From positions 1 through 5,607 of the forward strand of contig NZ_CAAGHK010000017.1 of the NCBI RefSeq assembly GCF_900769625.1: a stretch of DNA of 5,607 nt, read 5' to 3'. Below are positions 1 through 5,420 of the stretch, piece after piece. The notes under the pieces are model-generated. The model worked only from the letters and a program-made list of their open reading frames with translations, was not told the DNA's origin and searched no databases. Position 1 is the stretch's first letter; every line of letters begins with the position of its first letter. This DNA comes from an uncultured Clostridium sp. GTDB taxonomy: Bacteria > Bacillota > Clostridia > Clostridiales > Clostridiaceae. The position numbers and the translations under genes are program-made.

Positions 1-2
1 TA

Positions 3-50
3 GAACCAAACACCGTCCTTGTCAAAGAGTTTTATGGTAACTACGATTAG
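3..50 (+). CDS. C-terminal tail of an unidentified protein (partial)
   Basis: The frame beginning at base 3 is open to a TAG at 48-50 and gives EPNTVLVKEFYGNYD. Only 15 codons are in the window, too few to assign a family. The frame is cut by the left edge, so it may be the end of a real gene or a chance open stretch. The first codons lie inside one arm of an inverted repeat whose other arm sits just past the stop. That would suit a transposase gene running into the terminal repeat of its element, but this is inference. No terminator directly follows the stop on this strand. Confidence 0.25.
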   Translation, partial: EPNTVLVKEFYGNYD

Positions 51-77
51 TTTGTGCAAATTGACGGTATTTGGTTC
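3..77. repeat. 15-base inverted repeat, possible mobile-element edge
   Basis: The left arm at 3-17 reads GAACCAAACACCGTC. The right arm at 63-77 is its reverse complement apart from one base. The mismatch becomes a G-U pair in a minus-strand transcript, so all 15 positions could pair there. The 45-base loop is long for a terminator, and no T-run follows either arm. The G+C content of the arms is high for this window. A subterminal or terminal repeat of an insertion sequence, or a protein-binding site, fits better than a terminator. The other end of any such element lies outside the window. Confidence 0.45.
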
Positions 78-175
78 ATTGTATTTTATGGAAATTTAAT
101 TACTTGTAAAGTGGTGTTTAAATAAGATAAAATTTTATAATAATATAAGCAATATTATTAAAACTAAAATATTAA

Positions 176-227
176 TAAAAAATAGATATTTAATCAGAAC
201 ATTACTATCCTAATTAAATATCTATTT
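176..227 (-). terminator. Intrinsic terminator of the amt-PII operon
   Basis: AATAGATATTTAAT at 181-194 is exactly complementary to 213-226, and one more A-T pair can form (180 with 227). Read on the minus strand, the stem is followed at once by a run of six U (182-177), overlapping the stem base. No T-run follows on the plus strand, so the direction is minus. It lies about 20 bases past the PII stop codon. The stem is almost entirely A-U and the loop is about 18 bases, so its efficiency may be modest. Confidence 0.6.
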
Positions 228-248
228 ATATAAAAGCATTATTATACT

Positions 249-608
249 CTATTCATTAATTAAAGCTTCTTTTCCAGTAGCTCCTGTCCTTATTTTCACT
301 ACATCCTTGACATCGTAAACAAAAATCTTACCATCTCCTATTTCTCCTGTTCTCAGTATTTTTGTTGCTACATTAATAACTTTTTGGACTGGAACTTCAC
401 ATACAATTATTTCAATCTTAATCTTTGGTAATAACTTAAGTTCCATTGGAACACCTCTATAGTATTGAATATCTCCCTTCTGAGTACCACATCCTAGAAC
501 CTGAGTTACAGTCATTCCCATAACTCCTATTTCATTAAGTGCTGTTTTAAGTTCATCAAATTTACTTTTTCTTGTAATAATCTCTATTTTACTAATACTG
601 TCTGACAT
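249..608 (-). CDS. glnK: Nitrogen regulatory protein PII, GlnK/NrgB type
   Basis: Small cytoplasmic trimeric signal protein that senses ATP/ADP and 2-oxoglutarate and, in this context, binds and blocks the ammonium channel encoded just upstream. The 119-residue length is typical of PII. Family marks are GMTVTQVLGCGTQKG (31-45, with the ligand-contacting Gln43), a T-loop with YYRG (49-52), the B-loop TGEIGDGKIFV (87-97, with Lys94) and the C-terminal KIRTG (105-109). The residue aligning with Escherichia coli Tyr51, the uridylylation site, is Met55, as expected for the Bacillus NrgB type, which has a non-tyrosine residue there. The start is ATG at 608 because GGGGG lies 8 bases ahead of it. 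A longer frame from TTG at 629 would place that site inside the gene. It follows amt by 36 bases with no terminator between, so the two are probably cotranscribed. The glnK name follows linkage to amt; glnB is the alternative. Confidence 0.95.
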   Translation of the reverse strand: MSDSISKIEIITRKSKFDELKTALNEIGVMGMTVTQVLGCGTQKGDIQYYRGVPMELKLLPKIKIEIIVCEVPVQKVINVATKILRTGEIGDGKIFVYDVKDVVKIRTGATGKEALINE

Positions 609-644
609 TTTTAAAACCCCCGTTTCCAATTAACAATTTATTGA

Positions 645-1895
645 CTACATGTTTATATCTACACTTTGGAAATCTGCATAACTGCTTTCAAGACCATGTT
701 CTTCTATATCAAGACCTCTAATTTCTTCTTCTCTTGTTACTCTTAATCCAACTGTGGCTTTAATTGTTTTAAATAATATTGTTGCTGTTGCAATTGACCA
801 TATAGCTACTACTAATACACCTAAACATTGAACTCCAAAAAATTTGAATCCTCCACCGTAGAATAATCCACCATCTACTGCAAATGCTCCAGTTAAAATT
901 GTTCCAACAACACCATTTACACAATGAACTCCAATTGCACCAACTGGATCATCAACTTTTAATACTTTATCAATAAATTCGATTCCATATACCATAGCAA
1001 ATGCTGAAACAACTCCTATAATTGCTGAACCTACTGGTGAAACCATATCACATCCTGCTGTAATAGCAACTAATCCTGCAAGTACACCATTTAAAGTCAT
1101 ACTAACATCTGGTTTTCCATATTTAACCCATGTAAGAATCATTGTTACTGTTGCTGCTGCCGCTGCTGCTAAGTTTGTTGTGATAAATACTCTTGAACTT
1201 AATTCTAATGCTCCATCTCCTGTAATACCTAAGCTTGATGCTGGATTGAATCCAAACCATCCCATCCATAATATAAATACTCCAAGCGCACCAAGAGTTA
1301 AGCTATGTCCTGGAATAGCATTTGATTTTCCATCCTTAGTGTATTTACCAATTCTAGGTCCAAGAATTATTGCACCTACTAATGCACACCATCCACCAAT
1401 AGAGTGAACTGCTGTTGATCCAGCAAAGTCATGGAATCCTAATTGAGCTAACCAGCCGCCACCCCAAATCCAGTGACCTGCAATAGGATAAATAACTGCA
1501 CTTATAACTACACTATATATACAATATGAAATAAATTTAGTTCTTTCAGCCATAGCACCAGAAACTATTGTTGCTGATGTTGCACAGAATACTGTTTGGA
1601 AAAATAAAAATGCATAATTGTTAATTGAATCAGGTGCATTCTCTGCTATTCCATCAGCAAAAAACTTTGGTATTCCAATAAACCCTGCATCTGCGCCAAA
1701 CATTAAACCAAATCCAACAATCCAATATATAATTGATCCCAAAGCAAAATCCATTAAATTTTTCATTATGATATTACCTGCATTCTTTGAACGTGTAAAA
1801 CCTGTTTCAACCATTGCGAAACCTGCTTGCATCCAAAATACTAAAATTCCTCCAATCAATACCCAGAAGGTATCTATAGCCATATTTATCTCCAT
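645..1895 (-). CDS. amt: Ammonium transporter, Amt/Mep/Rh family
   Basis: Integral membrane ammonium channel of 416 residues, the usual length. Marks by analogy with Escherichia coli AmtB: Asp156 in DFAGSTAVHS (signature region), the twin pore histidines His164 and His324 (GVHCVNG), the vestibule Trp144 in HWIWGGGWLA, gate phenylalanines near 103 and at 216 (GWFGFNPAS), and Ser220. The hydrophobic segments fit eleven membrane helices. The cytoplasmic tail VGLRVTREEEIRGLDIEEHG (382-401) is the conserved part that couples to PII. The start is ATG at 1895, with AAGGAGG 8 bases upstream. A longer frame to 1973 lacks such a site and would read through the proximal promoter. PII follows downstream in the same direction, the order of Bacillus nrgAB. 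Two promoters and an attenuator-like hairpin lie upstream. No broken motif was seen. Confidence 0.97.
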   Translation of the reverse strand: MEINMAIDTFWVLIGGILVFWMQAGFAMVETGFTRSKNAGNIIMKNLMDFALGSIIYWIVGFGLMFGADAGFIGIPKFFADGIAENAPDSINNYAFLFFQTVFCATSATIVSGAMAERTKFISYCIYSVVISAVIYPIAGHWIWGGGWLAQLGFHDFAGSTAVHSIGGWCALVGAIILGPRIGKYTKDGKSNAIPGHSLTLGALGVFILWMGWFGFNPASSLGITGDGALELSSRVFITTNLAAAAAATVTMILTWVKYGKPDVSMTLNGVLAGLVAITAGCDMVSPVGSAIIGVVSAFAMVYGIEFIDKVLKVDDPVGAIGVHCVNGVVGTILTGAFAVDGGLFYGGGFKFFGVQCLGVLVVAIWSIATATILFKTIKATVGLRVTREEEIRGLDIEEHGLESSYADFQSVDINM

Positions 1896-1926
1896 ACAAA
1901 ATTCCTCCTTAACTAATGTACAATGA

Positions 1927-1955
1927 ATTGTATTTTTTGTTTTGCTATTTTTCAA
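1927..1955 (-). promoter_or_regulatory. Proximal sigma-A promoter of amt
   Basis: On the minus strand TTGAAA (1955-1950) and TACAAT (1932-1927) are separated by exactly 17 bases, a good match to the sigma-A consensus. Transcription would begin near 1920, about 25 bases ahead of the amt ATG, leaving just enough leader for the AAGGAGG site. It lies downstream of the hairpin at 2070-2113 and would therefore bypass it. AT-rich DNA produces such matches by chance, but both boxes and the spacing are good. Confidence 0.55.
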
Positions 1956-2069
1956 ATTATTACACATAAACATTAAAGACAGCCATTGTCATTATTTATT
2001 AATAATAATTGCAAATAAATTACTATTTACTATCGTTTATAAATTCTGCAGAAAATTATTTTGGATAAT

Positions 2070-2113
2070 AAAAAAACGAAGTCATAGGAAGTAAAAACTT
2101 CTATGACTTCGTT
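2070..2113 (-). terminator. Strong intrinsic terminator or attenuator in the amt leader
   Basis: AACGAAGTCATAG then GAAG (2075-2091) pairs with CTTCTATGACTTCGTT (2098-2113), leaving one bulged base: about 16 pairs closing a 6-base loop. Read on the minus strand, the stem runs into seven U (2076-2070). On the plus strand no T-run follows, so it acts toward amt. No coding sequence ends upstream of it on the minus strand. What lies there is the consensus promoter at 2140-2168, whose predicted start is only about 20 bases away. It is therefore either a leader attenuator controlling read-through into amt, or the terminator of a very short RNA. Confidence 0.75.
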
Positions 2114-2139
2114 GTCAAATATATTTAATTTATGCTTTT

Positions 2140-2168
2140 ATTATATAATCCATTTTATTCCATGTCAA
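2140..2168 (-). promoter_or_regulatory. Distal, perfect-consensus sigma-A promoter upstream of amt
   Basis: The minus strand carries TTGACA (2168-2163), a 17-base spacer and TATAAT (2145-2140): both hexamers match the sigma-A consensus at every position. Predicted initiation is near 2133, giving a leader of about 240 bases to the amt ATG that meets the terminator hairpin at 2113-2075 almost at once. A promoter this strong usually needs a downstream brake or an overlapping repressor. The hairpin supplies the first; no recognised repressor site (such as a GlnR box) was seen. Confidence 0.75.
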
Positions 2169-2271
2169 TAGTTTTTGTACTCTTTTTTCATGAAAATGTT
2201 AACGCTAAAAATTTTTTTCTACTTTAAATTATTGAAATCATAATCTCTATTATAATATGAAATTAACTATT

Positions 2272-2298
2272 TCTCTGCTAACCAGCTCTCTATTAACC
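2272..2298. repeat. Tandem 12-base direct repeat in the amt/ask intergenic region
   Basis: TCTCTGCTAACC at 2272-2283 and TCTCTATTAACC at 2287-2298 match at 10 of 12 positions with a period of 15 bases. A partial third copy, TCTCTATTA, begins at 2244. The block sits upstream of both the distal amt promoter (minus) and the ask promoter (plus), where an activator or repressor could bind. It is G+C-richer than its surroundings. It matches no regulator site I know, and function is unproven. Confidence 0.35.
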
Positions 2299-2427
2299 AC
2301 TACTAAACCTAATTTATTGCAATAATGTCAATAAAAAATTATTATACCTTCATATTAAATATAAAAACTATTATCTATATTAATATAGTATCTTTTTAAA
2401 TATCTTAAGAAGCATAAAATAATTATC

Positions 2428-2456
2428 TTGAACATTTTTCTATTAATTGCTACAAT
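2428..2456 (+). promoter_or_regulatory. Sigma-A promoter of the aspartate kinase gene
   Basis: TTGAAC (2428-2433), a 17-base spacer and TACAAT (2451-2456) form a good sigma-A promoter. Transcription would begin near 2463, leaving a leader of about 40 bases. That is too short for a lysine (L-box) riboswitch or a T-box, neither of which is visible. The gene therefore seems not to have riboswitch control, at least from this promoter. Confidence 0.65.
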
Positions 2457-2503
2457 TTATATGTAAAAATTATAAATTAATATAAATATTGGGGGCTATG
2501 ATT

Positions 2504-3817
2504 ATGAAAACAATCGTAACAAAATTTGGCGGAAGCTCACTTGCAGATGCTAATCAATTCAAAAAAGTAAATGAAATAATAAATAGCAATGAAGCAAGAA
2601 AATATGTCGTACCTTCTGCACCAGGAAAAAGACATTCTAAAGATTCAAAAGTAACTGACCTTCTATATCTTTGTCATTCACATGTTTCTGTCGGAATATC
2701 CTTGGATGATGTTTTTAATTTAATAAAAGAAAGATATCAAGGAATAATAAATGATTTAGAGCTTGATTTTAATATAAACGGATACTTAGATACAATAAAA
2801 AAGGATCTTGAAAATGGTGCTTCTAAAGATTATGCTGCAAGTCGTGGGGAATACTTAAATGGATTAATCTTAGCTAACTATTTAGGTTTTGACTTTGTTG
2901 ATGCAAAAGATGTTATTGTATTTAATACTGATGGTTCATTAGATTCAGAAGCAACAGATGAAGCATTAAGAACAAAATTATCAAAAGTTTCAAAAGCTGT
3001 AATTCCAGGTTTCTATGGAGCCGATAAAGATGGTAACATAGTAACGTTCTCAAGAGGTGGTTCTGATGTAACTGGTGCTTTAGTAGCTGCCAGCATAGCT
3101 GCTGACCTTTATGAAAACTGGACAGATGTTTCAGGATTTTTAATGGCCGATCCAAGAATCGTAGAAAATCCAAAGCCAATCAGCAGAATTACATATTCTG
3201 AACTTAGAGAACTATCATATATGGGTGCTTCTGTTTTACACGAAGATGCAATTTTCCCAGTTAGAGAAACTGGTATTCCAATAAATATAAAAAATACAAA
3301 CAAGCCTCATGACGAAGGAACTTTCATAGTTCAGAATTCTGACTGCAGCGATAATCCAAACATAGTAACTGGTATTGCTGGTAAAAAGGACTTTACTGTA
3401 ATTTCAATCACAAAAGCTTCAATGAACTCAGAATTAGGATTCTGCAGAAAGCTTTTATCAATATTAGAACAAAACAACATTTCCTTTGAAAATATGCCAT
3501 CAGGTATCGATACAGTATGTCTTGTAATTTCTGATTCACAATTAAAACATAAAACACAACATGTTGTTGAAGAAATAAAGAGAGCATGTAATCCAGATAC
3601 AATTGAAGTTCATCCTGGCATGGCAATGATTGCTACTGTTGGACGTGGTATGGCTAAAAAGAGAGGAACAGCTGCAAGAATATTTGATGCTCTTTCCGAT
3701 GCTGAAGTCAACATCAGAATGATTGACCAGGGTTCAAGTGAAATGAACGTTTTAGTCGGTGTAGAAAATGATAACTTTGAAAAGGGTATTGCTGCAATTT
3801 ACAAAGCATTTAATTAA
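2504..3817 (+). CDS. Aspartate kinase, monofunctional, ACT-regulated
   Basis: Phosphorylates L-aspartate with ATP (EC 2.7.2.4), the entry step to lysine, diaminopimelate, threonine and methionine; cytoplasmic. The 437 residues carry the N-terminal kinase motif VTKFGGSSL (5-13), SRGEYLNG (113-120, substrate site), PGFYG (168-172), TFSRGGSDVTG (181-191), the WTDVSGFLMADPRIV block (206-220) and MGASVLHEDAIFPV (240-253). Two ACT-type domains follow at about 290-345 and 375-437, the second with NIRMIDQGSSEMNV (403-416), the usual site of allosteric amino-acid control. The PSAPGKR segment (37-43), where many kinases have SA-rich sequence, suggests the clostridial subgroup. The start is ATG at 2504, 8 bases behind GGGGG; the in-frame ATG at 2498 is only 2 bases from that site. 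It stands alone, divergent from amt. Which end product inhibits it cannot be read here, so no lysC/thrA/dapG symbol is given. Confidence 0.95.
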   Translation: MKTIVTKFGGSSLADANQFKKVNEIINSNEARKYVVPSAPGKRHSKDSKVTDLLYLCHSHVSVGISLDDVFNLIKERYQGIINDLELDFNINGYLDTIKKDLENGASKDYAASRGEYLNGLILANYLGFDFVDAKDVIVFNTDGSLDSEATDEALRTKLSKVSKAVIPGFYGADKDGNIVTFSRGGSDVTGALVAASIAADLYENWTDVSGFLMADPRIVENPKPISRITYSELRELSYMGASVLHEDAIFPVRETGIPINIKNTNKPHDEGTFIVQNSDCSDNPNIVTGIAGKKDFTVISITKASMNSELGFCRKLLSILEQNNISFENMPSGIDTVCLVISDSQLKHKTQHVVEEIKRACNPDTIEVHPGMAMIATVGRGMAKKRGTAARIFDALSDAEVNIRMIDQGSSEMNVLVGVENDNFEKGIAAIYKAFN

Positions 3818-3823
3818 TTATAA

Positions 3824-3867
3824 AACAGAGCCATGCCTACAATATATTCTGTGGACATGGCTCTGTT
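3824..3867. terminator. 12-bp hairpin after aspartate kinase, possibly bidirectional
   Basis: AACAGAGCCATG (3824-3835) pairs perfectly with CATGGCTCTGTT (3856-3867) around a 20-base loop, starting 7 bases after the kinase stop codon. On the plus strand only TT follows before ACATAT, so the U-run is poor. On the minus strand the stem ends in TTTT then ATAATTAATT, somewhat better. It may terminate the kinase message, a minus-strand transcript from the decayed coding stretch next door, or both. The position suits a terminator; the weak U-run keeps confidence moderate. Confidence 0.5.
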
Positions 3868-4087
3868 ACATATCAGTAGTAAACCTCACTAATTTTTTCT
3901 GCTTATCATCTAACTCAGATATTGCCTTTAAATCAGCTATATTCTAATAATTCCATACAGCACTAAATATATCAGCATAAGGGAATATGGAGAGATTTGT
4001 GTAAATAAATCTTTCCACATTCTCAATTACATATTTGCTGTTCTCCGAAATCATACTCTGTTTGAGATGCGAGACCCTAAAATACAT
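3866..4087 (-). pseudogene. Degenerate coding stretch with one in-frame TAG, unknown family
   Basis: Read on the minus strand from ATG at 4087, the frame gives 47 codons (beginning MYFRVSHLKQSMISENSKY) to a TAG at 3946-3944. It then continues in the same frame for 25 codons (NIADLKAISELDDKQKK, then LVRFTTDM) to a TAA at 3868-3866, which abuts the hairpin at 3824-3867. The hydrophilic second part looks like ordinary protein sequence. No ribosome site precedes the ATG, and another in-frame stop lies just upstream. I do not recognise the family. A fossil of a small gene, or part of a dispersed repeat, is likelier than a live gene. Confidence 0.35.
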
Positions 4088-4377
4088 AAACAAATGTTTT
4101 TAGAAAATAAACATCTGCATAATGCAGCTAATTAAATTCCAATTTTTGTAACCGTTTGTGTTTTTAAAACGGTTTGTTTGCCATACTCTTTTTTAAAATT
4201 AAATTTTTTTACAAATTTACTTGACTATTATTAGCTGTTCTAATCTTTTTCTTTCTACCGCCATTTAGACACCTTCCTATAATGCTGTTCCCCTTTAATT
4301 AACAATCGTTATGTTTATCTGTTAAAAGGTTTTCATATATTTAATTCAGGTGGTTATTATTTGCATCTTTTAAAACA
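4088..4377. other. AT-rich intergenic region with no convincing gene
   Basis: No gene of usual size is supported here. Visible are an 8-bp hairpin (AACCGTTT at 4150-4157 with AAACGGTT at 4167-4174) without a clear U-run on either strand, and a minus-strand micro-frame at 4264-4217 (MAVERKRLEQLIIVK) behind AGGAAGGTG. That micro-frame is too short to call. I see no clear terminator for the prepilin peptidase transcript that enters this region from the right; the short pair TTAAAAG (4321-4327) with CTTTTAA (4368-4374) has a loop of 40 bases. Confidence 0.4.
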
Positions 4378-5142
4378 TTAATTAAATTGATACATAAATA
4401 AACTAAAATACATATTAATTAATAAATTTCCGAGTAAAATAGATATTAATGCACCAATTGCTATACATGGCCCGAAAGCCATTGCATCTTTTTTATCTTT
4501 AAGTTTCAAAGCTAGTATAATAATTCCTGTTATGCCTCCTATTACTACCGATATAAATAACGCTAACAGCATCAGCTTTACTCCTAGAAATAAACCACAC
4601 ATACCAGCTATTTCTATATCTCCTTCGCCCATACCTCCTGTTAGTACTACGATTGCCCCTATTATCAATGCACCTACCACTCCTCCAAGGATAAGATCAG
4701 CTGCACCTTCTTTATATATAAAATACTGTACCGCTATAAATATTGCTCCGACTATTACTCCAAATAAGGTTGTTGACGTATATACATCCTGTGTATTATA
4801 GTCAATCAATCCAATAACAATTAATAATGAAGTTAAAATACAAAGCTTAATTGTAAAAATAGTAAATCCATATCTCATATATACCACAAGATATAAAACA
4901 CAATTCAAAGCTTCAATCAATGGATACCTTATGGATATTTTTTCTCCACAGTATCTGCACCTTCCTTTTAAACACAAAAAACTAATTAGTGGTATTAAAT
5001 CTAATGGTCTAAGCTTATGATTACAACTTGCGCAATGAGATGGAGGATATGAAATAGATTCTTCTCTCGGTATTCTGTAAATGCATACATTCAGGAAACT
5101 TCCTATAACAAGTCCTATAACACCAACAAATAAAAAATCCAT
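4378..5142 (-). CDS. Prepilin leader peptidase / N-methyltransferase (A24 family)
   Basis: Membrane aspartic protease that cleaves the leader of type IV prepilins or pilin-like secretion/competence proteins and usually methylates the new N-terminus. The 254 residues fit the bifunctional PilD/ComC form. After a first membrane helix with GSFLNVCIYRIP (14-25) comes a cytoplasmic domain with two cysteine pairs, CASC (37-40) and CRYC (62-65). Six or seven further hydrophobic segments follow. The catalytic aspartates are Asp114 (GLIDY) and Asp175 in GEGD (172-175), the GxGD motif of the family; FGPCIAIG (223-230) is also typical. The usual Pro seven residues after the first aspartate is Tyr121 here. 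The start is ATG at 5142, with AGGTAGGTG close upstream. It has its own promoter and no pilin gene beside it, so its substrates (pilD- or comC-like role) are unknown. Confidence 0.93.
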   Translation of the reverse strand: MDFLFVGVIGLVIGSFLNVCIYRIPREESISYPPSHCASCNHKLRPLDLIPLISFLCLKGRCRYCGEKISIRYPLIEALNCVLYLVVYMRYGFTIFTIKLCILTSLLIVIGLIDYNTQDVYTSTTLFGVIVGAIFIAVQYFIYKEGAADLILGGVVGALIIGAIVVLTGGMGEGDIEIAGMCGLFLGVKLMLLALFISVVIGGITGIIILALKLKDKKDAMAFGPCIAIGALISILLGNLLINMYFSLFMYQFN

Positions 5143-5224
5143 TTTTTCACCTACCTTGAGATAACTTATAACCTAATAAATCATTATGTTTATTATTTTA
5201 ATTTCTGTTAATTCTTATAATCTA

Positions 5225-5253
5225 ATTTTACTTTCATTTTTTTACAATTTCAA
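5225..5253 (-). promoter_or_regulatory. Probable sigma-A promoter of the prepilin peptidase gene
   Basis: On the minus strand TTGAAA (5253-5248), a 17-base spacer and TAAAAT (5230-5225) precede the gene. Initiation would be near 5218, giving a leader of about 75 bases. The promoter lies between the gene and the group II intron 3' end, so the gene can be transcribed independently of the intron. The surrounding DNA is nearly pure A/T, so chance matches are possible. Confidence 0.45.
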
Positions 5254-5344
5254 TACCTTTTTGAATTTTTACTTAATTTTACTTTTATATTCTTTCTGAT
5301 TAATTTCATTGTTTTTATAATTATTATCAAATAATCGAGTAGTA

Positions 5345-5367
5345 GGAAAATAATTATTTTATTTTCC
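5345..5367 (-). ncRNA. Group II intron domain VI stem
   Basis: A perfect 9-bp stem (5345-5353 with 5359-5367) closes a 5-base loop, directly after domain V on the minus strand. The 3' strand continues CCTACTACTCGAT to the splice site at about 5334. The A at 5340, seventh from the intron end, is the best candidate for the branch-point adenosine; the A at 5343 is the alternative. Confidence 0.75.
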
Positions 5368-5412
5368 GTCCTCTCACACCACCGTGCGTACCGGTCTGGT
5401 ACACGGCGGTTC
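5368..5412 (-). ncRNA. Group II intron domain V (catalytic hairpin)
   Basis: Read on the minus strand, ACCGCCGU pairs with ACGGUGGU over 8 bp and GUACC pairs with GGUAC over 5 bp, with a 2-base bulge on the 3' side and the loop AGACC. A second register is possible: a 10-bp lower helix, an AC bulge and a 3-bp upper helix. Both place a CGC triplet opposite GUG, with a central G-U wobble, the expected form of the catalytic triad that binds the active-site metals. The 5-base apical loop differs from the usual four-base GNRA-like loop. No compensating damage is seen, so the domain may still be functional. Confidence 0.82.
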
Positions 5413-5420
5413 TTTAAGTT

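Noticed and set aside
609..629. TTG start for PII
   Set aside because: The GGGGG site would fall inside the coding sequence; ATG at 608 is correctly spaced from it.
1180..1407. Plus-strand open frame inside amt
   Set aside because: It lies wholly antisense to the well-supported Amt coding sequence and its product has no recognisable character. The same holds for the plus-strand frame at 1618-1926.
1896..1973. N-terminal extension of Amt by 26 residues
   Set aside because: The added residues are hydrophilic and unlike Amt, no ribosome site precedes them, and the extension covers the proximal promoter. AAGGAGG places the start at 1895.
1896..2140. Sigma-54 promoter for amt
   Set aside because: No TGGC-N8-TTGC element at the right spacing was found; sigma-A matches explain the region better.
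2070..2340. ANTAR dual-hairpin target or GlnR box (TGTNA-N7-TNACA) controlling amt
   Set aside because: There is no room for two six-base-loop hairpins between the predicted start and the terminator, and no full GlnR palindrome was found by eye.
2922..3626. Minus-strand open frames opposite aspartate kinase
   Set aside because: They overlap a strongly conserved kinase gene, their products are low-complexity (Leu/His-rich), and none has a ribosome site.
4217..4264. 15-codon minus-strand micro-gene behind AGGAAGGTG
   Set aside because: Too short to distinguish from chance in AT-rich DNA, with no promoter or conserved context visible.
4532..4801. Plus-strand open frame opposite the prepilin peptidase
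   Set aside because: Ile/Pro/Thr-rich antisense reading of membrane-helix codons; the opposite strand carries the real gene.
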